From Symbiodinium natans (taxonomy: Eukaryota > Sar > Dinophyceae > Suessiales > Symbiodiniaceae), in NCBI GenBank assembly GCA_905221605.1, contig CAJNDS010000779.1, forward strand, positions 1,109,001 through 1,173,000: 64,000 nucleotides of DNA, written 5' to 3'. The position numbers and the translations under genes are program-made. The first letter of the stretch is position 1. Each line of letters begins with the position of its first letter. Positions 52,341-63,690 of the stretch are shown here, one piece after another. The notes beneath the pieces are model-generated. The model was not told the DNA's origin, ran no database searches, and was given only the letters and a program-made list of their open reading frames with translations.

Positions 52341-52399
52341 CCCTACTGGAGGAGTATCTGCAGGAGAACTCCGCCGAGTGGAAAGATCGGTCTGAAAAG
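52341..52399 (+). CDS. Exon, gene C
   Basis: The acceptor is ATTGAG and the donor AAAAG|GCCGGA (GC). The frame is ALLEEYLQENSAEWKDRSEK. The phase matches the preceding exon. Confidence 0.55.
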
Positions 52400-52484
52400 G
52401 CCGGAGCTCCCCGAAGAGAGCAACAGTGTTCTGGGAAAAGTCCCGATCCCCACCTAAGACACTAAACTTGCTCCGGATCCCCTA

Positions 52485-52910
52485 GTGATCCGCCTTCTTC
52501 CCTTCTGGGGCTGCCTTGTAAACCCCATCAAAGCCACCTGTGCCTCAGCTAATTTTGCGGTCGGAATAGTTACGTATTCCCTTAAAGCGCCCTTTATCAT
52601 TCTACGACCCCATTCTAATTGTTGCGGCCCCGCTCTTAGCTTCTTGAAGATGGTACTGGTAGTGTGGCGTGTGAAGTGCACACCCAATCTAGATCTTGAT
52701 GCGCCTTTGCCCCTGTTTGCCCATGCGAGGTTGATCCTACTATTTGGGGGGTCTCTCTCTTTATATATATATATTTATGTATATATATGTATATATATAT
52801 ATATTGATATTGGGGGTACCCTAATGTCGCAAACCCCCCATATGCCAGCTGCGCAAGTGCTTTGCGGTGGCTGGGGCACCCTACGATACATCCTGGATCC
52901 TAAGATCTGA
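52485..52910 (+). other. Uncertain ORF region
   Basis: Both strands are open here. The - strand frame (52454-52687, REYVTIPTAKLAEAQVALMG) and the + frame are equally unconvincing. An AT microsatellite lies at 52760-52810. Confidence 0.2.
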
Positions 52911-53065
52911 ACCCTTATGTACCCCAAGCTGCTTGTGCTTGGCAGGTGGCAACAATGAACCCTAAACCTAGACCCTACTGTAAATCCTAGACGCTAGACA
53001 CTCCTAAGGAGCCCAAAGCCCTCAACCAGAAACCCTGAAGTGCGTGGGAGCCGAAGCCCAAAACC

Positions 53066-53283
53066 CTCAACCCTCAACCCTCAACCCTAAACCCTAAACC
53101 CTAAACCCTAAACCCTAAACCCTAAACCCTAGAATCCCTAAGCCCTTCATCAGTTGCGGCGACTCCCCGGAGAGATCTGGACGCTGCCATCGGACCAGGC
53201 CATGGCCCACCGACCGGGCTTAGGGATTCTAGGGTTTAGGGTTTAGGGTTTAGGGTTTAGGGTTTAGGGTTTAGGGTTTAGGG
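53066..53283. repeat. Facing CCCTAAA and TTTAGGG arrays, inverted repeat
   Basis: CCCTAAA units to 53132 continue as CTAGAATCCCTAAGCCC. On the other side GGGCTTAGGGATTCTAG leads into TTTAGGG units (53229-53283). The non-telomeric bases are therefore also inverted copies. Confidence 0.93.
53154..53217 (+). CDS. Candidate exon between facing arrays, gene C
   Basis: The acceptor is CATCAG and the frame LRRLPGEIWTLPSDQAMAHR. A GC donor at 53218 is possible. It would follow the 52341 exon in phase. Confidence 0.45.
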
Positions 53284-53726
53284 CTCACCCTGAAGCGTCC
53301 TGAACCCCGAATGGCTCGCCAATGGTGTGCTACCAGAAACCAACATGTTCAGCTGTGTTCGACTTAGGTCTTTCGGGTTCTGGAGCGACTGGCTGAATCC
53401 CGCGCCTCTCTAGGTAGCCTTGGGCAGGACATTTGTTGCAAGTATTGCTGTGAACCCCAAAAGCGATACCCCCCAGATACGAGTCAGTTCTATCCTCATA
53501 TCTTGAGTTGATGACCTTGCTGAGACAGTGCATGTGGCTGGAAATCAGTAGTTATGGGTGGAGCCTTCTGGATGAAAGCCTTGAGGCTTCAAGGCTTCGG
53601 GGTGCCCCTTCGGAAGTCCTCGAGCATCGAGCCTGTGGCAGGCGGAAGATGAAATGTGCCCGCTGATGGTCCCAGAGGCTTCACGGGGTCTAGGCTTTAG
53701 GGTTTCGGGTTAAACGGCTTTCCTGA

Positions 53727-53766
<40 letters not shown>

Positions 53767-53806
53767 TCTAGAGAGCTCGGCTTCAAAAAGGGTTGAGGGT
53801 TTAGGG

Positions 53807-53871
53807 CTTGCTCATCTCGCTTCGCAGTGCGCGTTGCCCGGCATTCGTCACGAGGCCTGGATGTACAAAGG
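53807..53871. repeat. Dispersed repeat, copy 2
   Basis: The same roughly 65-bp word as at 52003, with about six differences. Confidence 0.8.
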
Positions 53872-54145
53872 GTTTGAGGCTTAGACCCTAGACCCTCAAC
53901 CCTCAACCCCAAACCCTAAACCCTAAACCCTACGGGGAAGCCTGCCTAGCTATCGCTGCGAGCCCAGACGTAAACGGGCTTTGGGCGCCTCATTCAGATT
54001 TAGACTCCTTCGCACGTGACTCAGGGGGGCATGGCCTCCATTTCGAGTCCGCGTCACAGCCGTAAGCCCCTGGAGAACCAAGCGGTCTTGGCCACCAGAA
54101 GGGGAAAGAAGTTCCGAAATTGCCGACTTACTTCCTCTATGCTGG

Positions 54146-54212
54146 CCCTAAACCCTAAACCCTAAACCCTAAACCCTAAACCCTAAACCCTAAACCCTAA
54201 ACCCTAAACCCG
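54146..54212. repeat. CCCTAAA array
   Basis: Nine units. Confidence 0.9.
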
Positions 54213-54465
54213 AAACCCTAGTCCCTCTTCTTCGCGAGATCCTGGCAAAGTAGCGTTGACAGTTTCAAACTAACTGTCGGTGGGACATTCCGAGACCCCT
54301 GCATCCTTCCAGTAGTGCACGCTTCTTCATCCTATAGTAGCCTGCCATTCCTTAATCATTGCAAGCTGGGCAAGCTCCAAAAATAAGTGCAGGAGTATTC
54401 TATACCACACAAATAGCGAATGCGTATGTAACCACAGCCCACAGCATCGCCGTCAAGGCCACGCA

Positions 54466-54590
54466 AACCCTAAACCCTAAACCCTAAACCCTAACCCCTA
54501 GACCCTAGACCCTAGACCCTAAACCCTAAACCCTAAACCCTAAACCCTAAACCCTAAACCCTAAACCCTAAACCCTAAACCCTAAACCCT
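54466..54590. repeat. CCCTAAA/CCCTAGA array
   Basis: About 17 units, immediately upstream of the candidate exon at 54610. Confidence 0.93.
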
Positions 54591-54609
54591 GAACCAAACA
54601 TGGAGAGGT

Positions 54610-54668
54610 CGAAGATCTGCTGCAGCGGCCCATGGATTGGTTTGGCCGGAGCCTCGGGGATGGCCCTG
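54610..54668 (+). CDS. Candidate exon, gene C
   Basis: The acceptor is GGAGAG and the donor CCCT|GTGTGA. The frame is VEDLLQRPMDWFGRSLGDGP. Family unknown. Confidence 0.4.
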
Positions 54669-55011
54669 TGTGAGCCTGAACCCTGAACCCTAAAAGCCCT
54701 AAACCCTTAACCCTTAACCCTAAACCCTGAGCTTAAGGAGCACGGCTGCGAAAAGCGTGCCGCCGTATCTAAGCTGAGCCCTCCCTGTCAAATCCTGTCC
54801 CTTACTTCTCCAACAGCTGAACTTTAAACTTTTTGGGCTTCCTTATTTGGCAGGAAAAATAAAGTTTAGCCTTTTTCCCCTGGGTTATTGGAGGAGTAAG
54901 GCCCGGAAAGGCCCCAGAATGGATTCTGTGGTTGCAAGCCCAGGTCAGCTCAGTCGGAGCGTGAGCAACTTCGGTGCCAAACGATCAGGCTTTGTGAGCT
55001 CGTAGGAGTTA

Positions 55012-55114
55012 CCTTCGGATGTTCCCCCTTGTACTAACAATCCTAAATAGGGGATTAGAACAGGGGGCACCATCATTTCCATGAAGGACTGTTAGTATAA
55101 GGCGAACCTGCCAA
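55012..55114. mobile_element. MITE, family 2, copy 4
   Basis: Left GGATGTTCCCCCTTGTACTA and right TTAGTATAAGGCGAACCTGC ends, with AGGACTG inside, as in copies at 33904 and 40996. Confidence 0.82.
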
Positions 55115-55477
55115 GAGTCATCGTTCGACCCTGTACTTACCGAACTCCCGAGCTGTGCCTTCCGCCTTAGCCTTAGAGGGATGAGGGACTAGACCTACTC
55201 TCAAGTTTGACTTCTCCAAAGAACTGTGGTCCTCCCAAATATCATGGAATCTGCTCACAAGGCGCACAACTTTTCGGAACGCCCCTGTATTGATTTCAGG
55301 ACCAGCCCTTGAACAGGCCATCGTTGGCTTTCGGAACTGAAAGAGCCCATGCTCGCGGTCTGGTTTCATCTCAGGGGCCCCTTCCGTGTGTGGGGACTTA
55401 TGGAAACGCAACAGCTGCAGAAGATGTAAGCAGGTTCCCCAAAAAAACAGCCCCCGAGTGCCTCAAACAAATTCAGG

Positions 55478-55522
55478 CCCTAAACCCTAAACCCTAAACC
55501 CTAAACCCTAAACCCTAAACCC
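55478..55522. repeat. CCCTAAA array at an intron 3' end
   Basis: Six units, 13 nt before the exon at 55536. Confidence 0.93.
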
Positions 55523-55535
55523 AGGGCTCACCAAG

Positions 55536-55615
55536 CTGAAGTTTCCTGTGTGGCCAGCTCCGACGTCTCCGACGAGGGCCAAGTCAGATGACGAGCAGGG
55601 CTCTGAGTTCCTGGG
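55536..55615 (+). CDS. Exon between facing arrays, gene C
   Basis: The acceptor is ACCAAG and the donor CTGGG|GTTTAGGG. The frame is LKFPVWPAPTSPTRAKSDDE then QGSEFL. The TTTAGGG array (55614-55675) begins at the donor itself. Confidence 0.55.
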
Positions 55616-55984
55616 GTTTAGGGTTTAGGGTTTAGGGTTTAGGGTGTAGGGTTTAGGGTTCAGGGTTTAGGGTTTCTAGGGTTTAGCAAAACGCTTTGTG
55701 AAGTGGGAATGCCCTTCTGGCAGTCACCAAGTCCTTTTGAGGGTCTAGATTCATGTGGGAGTTGTTGAGACGGTGTGTCGCAAAGGCCTTCTGAACACCG
55801 GCGCCAGGGGGTTCAGGAAAAACGGGTGGAGGGCTGGAAATCCCTTGAAAGGGTGTCTAGGATGTCTTTCTAGGCTGTTCAAAGAACTCCGCCTTGCCCG
55901 GCTGCAACCCCCCCGCCCCCACCCCCCCGGCCCAAATGGATTCTAGCAAGTGAGAGTATCTGGAATGATCTCAGAACTCATTCT

Positions 55985-56084
55985 CTAGGTGGGCCCTTGG
56001 GATATGTCACATTTTCCCTTATTGGGTTTAAGAGGATCATGTCTAGGAATAGCTTTCCAGAGGGTTTTTTGGGGGCCATCCTAG
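55985..56084 (+). repeat. Second copy of the intron-like element seen in the helicase ORF
   Basis: CTAGGTGGGCCCTTGGGATA through GGGTTTAAGAGGATCATGTC to GGGGGCCATCCTAG parallels 7581-7690. GT follows CTAG at the start and AG ends it, as in an intron. Confidence 0.7.
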
Positions 56085-56429
56085 TTCCTCGTTTGGGCAG
56101 GTGCAGACAGGCAACTGGGATAGCGCGAAGGTACTCGATGGCTCTTTGTGAACATGACCCTTAGCCGTTCGCCATTATGGAAGTACCCTTTCTCAACCCC
56201 AAAGCCCTAAACCCTAGCAAGCGCGAGAGGCGAAACCCTAAACCCCAAACCCGTGCGTGCAGAAGCCCTGAACCCTCAGCCCTTGCCGGCCGTGCTCAGG
56301 TGATTGGGGCCTCACAAAAACAGGCGTCAGAAGCCCATGAACCCCTAAGCCCTAAGCCCTAAGCCCTAAACCCTAAACCCTAAACCCCAAACCCTAAACC
56401 CTAACGTCTCAATCCCTGCTGTACCACAG

Positions 56430-56511
56430 GGCCGCGCTCGCCGAGCGGTGAGGCTCCGCTTGGAGCTGCCCGGCCGAAGCCCGCGCCGTGCGAGGAGAGA
56501 CCAAGATGGGG
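56430..56511 (+). CDS. Candidate exon between facing arrays
   Basis: The acceptor is ACCACAG. It is followed by GTTTAGCGTTTAGGG at the donor side and preceded by CCCTAAA units (56347-56402). Two frames are open (one reads EAPLGAARPKPAPCEERPRW), so the reading frame is not settled. Confidence 0.35.
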
Positions 56512-56795
56512 TTTAGCGTTTAGGGTTTAGGGTTTACTTAAATCCTCGCGAGTATGGAAGGGCTTCCGGCTTGCGACTTGCACCGGAGTCCTTGAGGCTC
56601 CTGACTCAGAGCTTGGGATTGGCGAGTGCGCCCTGACTTAGAGCCCGCCACCCCTAAACTCCCTGAACGCTTTGAACTCCCCTGCATAAGCCTCCCAGAC
56701 CCCCTAAACCTCAGAGAAACCTCCCTGTGTAAGCCTCCCAAACCCCCGAACCCCTCGAGCTCAGCCCTTCAGCCCAGGCGAAAAAAGCAACCCCA

Positions 56796-56872
56796 AGCCC
56801 TAAGCCCTAAGCCCTAAGCCCTAAGCCCTAAGCCCTAAGCCCTAAGCCCTAAACCCTCAACCCCAAACCCCC
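56796..56872. repeat. CCCTAAG array
   Basis: About nine GCCCTAA units, a homogeneous variant of the telomere-like repeat. Confidence 0.93.
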
Positions 56873-57539
56873 CAAACCCCAAACCCTAAGCCCAAATTCT
56901 TAAGAGGCCCCCCTGCCTCTGTCAATTCGAATCTCCAAACGGAGGCAACTTCTGCATGGAGCCAAGCTCTGGCTCTCCTTGAGGGGTGTCATGAGTGGTC
57001 GTGGAGAAAAAAGAAAATTCCCCCGCAAAATGAGAAAGACACATGCGCATATACAGATACATATATGTATATATATATAGACATATATATATATATGTCT
57101 ATGTATGAAATCAAAGATCGAACCGTCCGACGAACGAAAAGATTTTGGGAACCTCCGGGAAAGTTGGAATTTGGAATTTCAGAGCTCCGGCTGTACGCAT
57201 TGTACTTGTTGTAAACTTGTGCGTTTCTGAGCTTTTCTCGCCAGCAGAGAAATCCTCAAATCCCAGAGCCAAAAAGGAGACACCTCAACTCTCCCGCTCC
57301 AATTGGATAGGGCACGCGGCACTTCTCAAATGCACATTTCACTTGACAAAGGCCTCTAAAATGCTTTACGGGATTCGCCTTCATGTGCAGGATGAAATCA
57401 AGCTCTCAACCCGAACGTTTCACGATGAAATGAGTACCCCCCTACTGCATGGACACTTCACTGGCGGCAGCCCCCGGCCCCCTCAAAGAGCACTCCTAAT
57501 CTTCAATAAGCTATTTAGAGTCCCGACAGTTACGATGTT

Positions 57540-57900
57540 CGTTCGATTGCGTTAACGAGAACCTAAGGTTCGCATAATCGCTCAGGAGCGTATCACACCT
57601 TTAGAAGAACCTACAAGGATTGGAAAAGCTCAAGACCTTGTTATCCCAAGGTAACGATGTTCATGAGATGCAATCTGTATTGCATGTTTTCTTCACTTAG
57701 CTTTGTGGATACGCATCGGCAATAAGATGCAATAAGACCCTAGAGTGGTTTTTCATGAAAGACTGCATATGCAGAACCCACTAAGATCCGCACACGTTGT
57801 ATATGACTGAAATTCCGACATGGTAGTAGTCGTTTACTACGACTTTAAGTCTTCAATAGGCCTCTTTTACATAGGGCTGTTGAGAGCTTGATGGGCCTTG
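57540..57900 (-). other. Possible rRNA-like fragment
   Basis: An AT-richer island. On the - strand GTTACCTTGGGATAACA (complement of about 57639-57655) resembles the large-subunit rRNA GTTACC..GGGATAACAG core near the peptidyl transferase centre. Surrounding bases were not aligned. It may be an organelle-derived insertion or chance. Confidence 0.2.
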
Positions 57901-58880
57901 AACATGTGCTTGGTAAGAGAGAAAAACGAAACCGGGTGCAAACATACTCAAACATGTCTGTGAGAGGGCTTTTAAGAAGTAGCGCTACCTTTTTTAAGTG
58001 GCATTCGCAGCTTTGTGGGCTCACTGAGAAAAGGAGTGAGCCAAGCGCGCAAGAGTCCTCTAAAATACAAAAGCCCCACTGCTTTGGGGCTTAGTTATTT
58101 ACGAGGCTTAAAGTGTGGTTTTTAAACCAGAATTTCGAGGGTCTTCTGAGGCAGGAAAAGGTTGGCGCACTGCACCGCGGGGGGACACGGGTGTCAAGGC
58201 CGGGCTCTAACAATACGAAACCCTCAACCCTCTAAGGCTTTTATCGTCCCTCGCCCTTGTATATAGGGAATGTGATACACAGCAAGTTCCGGGGTTGGGG
58301 GGTGGGGGGGGTGGGAGGGGAGCCCCTTAAAAGCAAAAGGGTACAGGACCCTCAAAACACTGGTGCCCCAACAAACACTGCATGACTTCTGAAAAAACAT
58401 TGCATGATGGGATGAGAGGGGGGTGCAGATGAGGCGGTGGGGGACCGGATGACCGAGAATGGGTCTTCACTAACGCCTCCCCCACTCCGGCGCGGGTCGG
58501 CGGAGTCGGCGGAGTATAGCAAGGGATCGGATGTCCGAGGCCAAAGAGGTCTCCAACCCTCCTGAGATTCGGCTTTTCGGGTTCAGATCTGGAAGAAGGG
58601 GGGCTTGCTGGCTCACAAAAACTATCTAAGAAGTCCAGGACCCTACGCTTTTCGGGGGTTTTCAGTGTCTGATCTTAACAGCCAGGGCTTTGCGCCTCAG
58701 TGCTGCTTCGACGATTGCGCAGCACGTGAAGCTCATTTTAAACCTTTACCCCTCCTAAAACCTGGTGCGAGCAGACCAGGGACTAAAGGAGGGGACCCTG
58801 GTATGGGACCTTCGGGGTCATGTCAGGGCTTCTTGGGTCTATAGAGGGATAGATAAGGGGGGTTTTTCTAGGGGAAGAAG

Positions 58881-58936
58881 ATGAAGGGCGTGCACTGGTT
58901 GCTTCATGCGTTTGGGGGTCCATGGCTTTTGGGGCC
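58881..58936 (+). CDS. Candidate first exon (gene D)
   Basis: An ATG opens MKGVHWLLHAFGGPWLLG and the frame ends at GGCC|GTAGGG, where a TTTAGGG array starts (58938-58983). A signal-like N terminus is possible. Family unknown. Confidence 0.35.
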
Positions 58937-59221
58937 GTAGGGTTTAGGGTTTAGGGTTTAGGGTTTAGGGTTTTGGGTTTAGGGCATGGTCTCCGACTCC
59001 AGGTGCGAAGAGGCCCCCAAAGGCTTAGGGGCTGAGGATTTAAGGCTTTTGTGTTGTCCGGTGTGGTCGCAGCAGGTTAGAGGCAATTCAGAGTTGAACC
59101 TGGCCACTACGGCCGTCTCACTGTTTATGCAGCGGCAGCGTGTGGGGCCCACTGGGCGAGTGCAATGTGAAGTGCCCCTACGACGTGCACATGGAATTGC
59201 CATAAGCGTCCACACCATCGC

Positions 59222-59793
59222 TTGGCATGTACGTGGACGGAGATTCCCCCGCAGGCCCCACCGAGACAGCTGCATCACGAGCGCATGCTACAGTACGATG
59301 AAAAACTAGTACAGGCCTGCATGCAGGGCAAATTCCCAGAACTCTTGCCTTTCTGGGACCCCTTCGGACTTGCAGCAGAGATAGTGATACCTTGCACATA
59401 TTTTGCGAGGGGAACCCCTCTGAAGACCTTGAGACACTCATCTCCAGCTCCTGAGGCCCGCGTGCATTCTTCTTGGCAGAGGTGTCGGTCCTCCCTTTAA
59501 AGCCCGGACCCACAAACTCGTCCCAAGCAATGGAAGCGGCAGGATTCAACACGAGTATCATTCATGGCAATCCCATTCCAATCTTCATCTGCGCGTGCTC
59601 CTTCGGGTCCGGCCCTGGGTTGGACGAAAGCTTACGCCATCCTTCAAGAGCCTCGGGTGCATTCGCATGCCCGTTCCTGCGCACAAGTATGTCCCTGACG
59701 ACAGCATGCAGGAACATGCTCTATGAATCTTCGCATGTGAACCGCTGGGACATCGACAGCATTCTAAACTTATGGGCACCCGGTGGCAAGTGA
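59222..59793 (+). CDS. Coding-like region, unrecognised
   Basis: Two overlapping frames look partly coding: ERMLQYDEKLVQACMQGKFP (59222-59500) and GFNTSIIHGNPIPIFICACS (59473-59793). They may be exons of one gene with an intron between. No motif was recognised. Confidence 0.25.
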
Positions 59794-60194
59794 CAAAGTT
59801 CAGCCAACAGCGCAGGAATTCTGAATCTCGTTTAAGGTTCAGGCAGCCTTTGTGTCATCAACGTAATTTCACCTCTCATTCAAGAACAAAAGTGAACTCA
59901 CTTCAAATCCGAATCGGCATTCGGGCACCGGCACCCCGAAACATTGACTTGCAACACCGAAGCTGTGTCTGCTTTGCTCAAGCTAGGAACGCGTAGCGAA
60001 AGCGCATCATGTATAGCGGTATGCACCCGCTTCCGTATGTAGCATTGAAGGCCTGCTTTCAGTGAGACACTTGCTGCCACTTGCATGAGCAAACGGTCCT
60101 TGCAGTTTGGTGCACTGCACATCTGCAGAGTCTGCTCTTGTGGGGGTACATATTATCAGGGGTCCCTTATTTTCGTAAATTCCACGTACCCGAC

Positions 60195-60596
60195 CTACCG
60201 TGTATCGTTTAGGTGATGGCTGCATTCTGGCAGAACATGATTGATATTGCTTCCACATGGATGTTCCGTCGTTAAGCTTTTCTTGAGTGTCATGAAAACC
60301 CGATAATATTCGAACCAATCAAGGTATATTGGTTCGTGTTCTTCTTCGTTCCAATATCTTGGTGGACGAAAACGATCAAAGATTCTCAGCTCTAAATCAT
60401 TAAGTTTATCAATTGGATGGAATTTAATGGCTTTCCTGTGAGGAACGGCAAGCTCCAATGGGCGGGTTGACTTGACGGCTCGCATCGCTTCAGCCAGGCC
60501 TGGATCGTGCGATGGAGAGGGGTAACGCCAAGGCGCCGCAGATCGTAGACGCCTCCTTGCCCCCAGTGGTCGGCTGGGATGTCGCCATGGAGACAT
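60195..60596 (-). CDS. Unrecognised - strand ORF in an AT-rich island
   Basis: A 133-codon frame. The second half (RIFDRFRPPRYWNEEEHEPI then YLDWFEYYRVFM) has a rich aromatic and acidic composition unlike the repeat-derived ORFs around it. It is the only - strand frame in the window that looks protein-like. It could be an inserted organelle or viral fragment, or a real gene. No family was recognised. Confidence 0.3.
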   Translation of the reverse strand: MSPWRHPSRPLGARRRLRSAAPWRYPSPSHDPGLAEAMRAVKSTRPLELAVPHRKAIKFHPIDKLNDLELRIFDRFRPPRYWNEEEHEPIYLDWFEYYRVFMTLKKSLTTEHPCGSNINHVLPECSHHLNDTR

Positions 60597-60796
60597 AATA
60601 AGGAGACTTCAGGCCGGGCCTATCAGGGCCTTGTGATGCTTGGTGTTTTTCTTGCTCCAGTGTTGTTCTTGCATCGACACGCTGGCGCTGACAGGCAGAG
60701 GGTGAGGCCGAGCTGAACGGCTACTACCGAGGATTTAGATGCACTCTTTGTTTGTTTTTCTGCTTTGCGAGATCTGATTAAGTTGATGATGGACTC

Positions 60797-61354
60797 ATGT
60801 GCCATGACATGCCTGCAGGAGCGAGGATGCTACAGCAGAACCTGAAGGTTAATTCCGAGCAGGGAGGAGTGAGTTTGGCATGCCACCAACCTCGGCACTT
60901 CTCAGTTCCCGGAAGCCACATAGCTGGCTTGGACCCGCGCACCACTCCAGCATCTCTGTCGCAGTTTCGTGGTCCTCCGGCTGTGACAGGTAGTTTGCCA
61001 CCTTGGGTCCGCCTGCAGGCTCTAGAGCTGACATGGTGTGCACCTTACGTGCCCTTCATGAAGCTGCCTCAGCGTGGCTTTTGCTGGAACTGGGAGATGA
61101 TGAAAGATGCCACAGCAGCCACAGAGGCCCTGAAGGTGCTGTCGGGCACCAACCACTACTCTCTGCATAGCACGCACCTCTGGGACAGAGCCTGTGCTGT
61201 CAAAGACATTGCACAGCCAAACCTTGCAAGCCGCAGACGGAAGTCTCGCCAGAGACCCCGTGAAGTGCAGCATCCAGAAATGCCTCACAGTGCCACAGTG
61301 CACCGCACCGGAACGCCTGACAGCTGCCTGTCAAGAGAAACAGATCGCTGGTGA
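60797..61354 (+). CDS. Unrecognised ORF
   Basis: A 185-codon frame, coding-like in the middle (GFCWNWEMMKDATAATEALK). No conserved motif was recognised. It may contain one or more exons (for example after TGACAG near 60986). Confidence 0.3.
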   Translation: MCHDMPAGARMLQQNLKVNSEQGGVSLACHQPRHFSVPGSHIAGLDPRTTPASLSQFRGPPAVTGSLPPWVRLQALELTWCAPYVPFMKLPQRGFCWNWEMMKDATAATEALKVLSGTNHYSLHSTHLWDRACAVKDIAQPNLASRRRKSRQRPREVQHPEMPHSATVHRTGTPDSCLSRETDRW

Positions 61355-61529
61355 TGTTGCCACAGGGTAGTACCATGTCCATGAGCTGTTGGCTATTGAC
61401 TACTGGCCTTCGACTTCAACTTTGGGAAGAGAGGCTTGGAAGAGCGTTCGGGTCGCCATGGGTGGGTCCGCATTGAACGTGAAGCCAGCTTTCTTCGTTG
61501 TTCTCTCATTGTTGTTCTCTCATTGTTCA

Positions 61530-61815
61530 GCTGTCTCTCTCTCTCTCTCCCTGTCTTTTTTTTCTCTTCATCTTTCCTTTTTCTCTCTCTTTCTTGTCTG
61601 CGTGTCTGTGTTTGTGCCTGTGCTGCTGTCTCTGCCTGCTCTCTCTCGCTCTCTCTCTCTCTCTCTGTGTCTAAAGTTGTCTAGTTAGGTACCTTTATCT
61701 CGGTGTATACATTTTCTTTATCTTTGTTATCTCCCGTTTTCTGTAGTTTTCTCAGTTTCCACTTTCTCTTTGCATTTTATCTTTTATCTTCTCTCGCTCT
61801 CTCTCTCTCGGTCTC
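61530..61815. repeat. (TC)n-rich low-complexity tract
   Basis: Interrupted TCTC runs. ORFs here are Ser/Leu/Phe repeats and not genes. Confidence 0.9.
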
Positions 61816-62189
61816 TTGGCTCATTTGTTTGGGTATGTCTTATTTAGACCCATCTTTTGATCGTCATCTCTGTGTGTCTTAATTGAGGTGCCCATTCTCA
61901 CTTGTATGTTGGTTATTTCGTTACGAAATGCTGTGGCCCCCCTTTCTCACGATCCTGCAAGTCGGTCGAGTCGTGCTGCAGAGGTGGCTCGAGCCTCCTC
62001 CAAGCAGCTTTCCACAGGTAGCTTGTGAAGTCTCACCCTCCATATCCGTGCGACAGGTCCCCCCTCGTGCGGGGGACCCTGGGAGTGGGGGGAGTACAAA
62101 GTCCTTTCTCCAGCGTCTTTAAGTGCGAGTTCTCGCCCTCCCACTCCCAGGTCGAACCCAGTAGATGCTGTTTGGGATGTCTGAAGATG

Positions 62190-62300
62190 CTTCGGCTTCC
62201 CTGGGGGCCTTTTGCTTGGTTGCTTGTGCTGCTGAGCCATCCAGACCTGGCGGAGCGCCGAGAGCTCAGTCAATTGCTGCTTGAATTGCGCCCCAAACCC
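62190..62300 (+). CDS. Candidate exon
   Basis: The frame LRLPWGPFAWLLVLLSHPDL then AERRELSQLLLELR is hydrophobic followed by charged helix, and is coding-like. Boundaries are unresolved and no family was recognised. Confidence 0.3.
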
Positions 62301-62394
62301 TACATAAACCCGAAACCCTAGACGCCTAGACCCTAAACCCAAGCCATAACCCTCAATGTGGACGTTCAGTTCAGCTAGGCGGGCGGCAAAAAAA

Positions 62395-63690
62395 ATCCGT
62401 AAACCACCACCTGGTGGGTCAGGTCAAGGAACCCCGGCCCCAGCAGGTGAAAAATCTCGTTTCTCGCTGGTGGCTTTCCGTGGAGAGTTATTGGAAGATT
62501 TTTTAGAGGGCTTTATGGGTGCCCAGAAGGAGGGGGCAGCCGAAAAAAAAACAGGTTCTTAAGAGCCCAATTCCCCGCACATGAAATTTCGGCGCTCCAC
62601 TGGCAATGAACGAGAACGGAGAAAGCCCAACACACCAGATTGAATGAACGCAGATAAATGTAGGCCCCCGCAATATGCCAAAGCTGGTTTGTTGCTATCT
62701 GCTCATGTACGGAACGCGGAGTGGGTCCATAGAGTAAAGCTGCTCCCATGAGACCTGAGGCATCTCGGACCAGTTTGACATCGCAGCTGTTGATCTTCTG
62801 CGAGACAGCTTTCTATTGCAACGTCTGCAGCTAAGTTGCTGTGGAACTGTTATGGTGCCCGTTGTCACATGCCTATTAAAAGCACGGCCCACTTGTAGAT
62901 ACAAAGGTATGCTTGCACACGGATGCGGCATGATTTCAAACACACACACACACGTGTAGGTATGCATCCATACATACCGTGACAGCACGACATTCTTCTG
63001 AAAAAATGTATGTAGAAACTCGATGAAGTAAATACTGAATGTTTCGTTTCGCTTGAGCCCTAAATAGGCCGCCTTGCAGCTTTCAGGCATGACCATCGAC
63101 CATTGCTCAGCGCGCACAAACATGTGTGTATGCGGGTTATCAGCATGGCTTTGCCAAGTACAAAGCTTCAGTGGCGTGCTTGCCAGCTCACGGCTGCATG
63201 CTGCATGTCAGTTTGAGCTGCCCTAAACCCTAAACCCTAAACCCAAAACCCGAAACCCTGATGCATGCTGATGCGCTTCTGTAGCTTGCTTCGTGCCAGT
63301 CGATGCACGCAGACTTCATTCCGTGGTTTTGCGTTCCAGCTGTGGCCCTGCCTGACATGCATGTGTGCGCGCACAAATGCATGTAAGCCGGGAGAGACAC
63401 TAACTACTCGCTTTTGCTAAAGTATCATTTTAGTTCACCTTTGCTATTGTTATCCTACCACTATTATTGTTGTTGTCGTTGTTGTTTATATATATATATA
63501 TATCTTCATATATTCTTTTCCTATTTATTATTCCAACATATTTTTCGGTTTTCGGTATACAAGTACAGTGTTCTTATATGTTATACGATACAATAGCATA
63601 TGAATGCAATGTATGCTCGTACACAATCAACTTCTACTACTATTTTCCTTATCACGGCTTATTCGCACCATGCAATTGCTGTTAGTACCC
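62395..63690. other. Stretch without a supported gene
   Basis: Short ORFs on both strands, an (AC)n tract at 62939-62954, AT microsatellite at 63485-63500, and CCCTAAA units at 63222-63258. Confidence 0.4.

Noticed and set aside
61389-61688. Ser/Leu/Phe-rich ORFs
   Set aside because: They come from the (TC)n tract.
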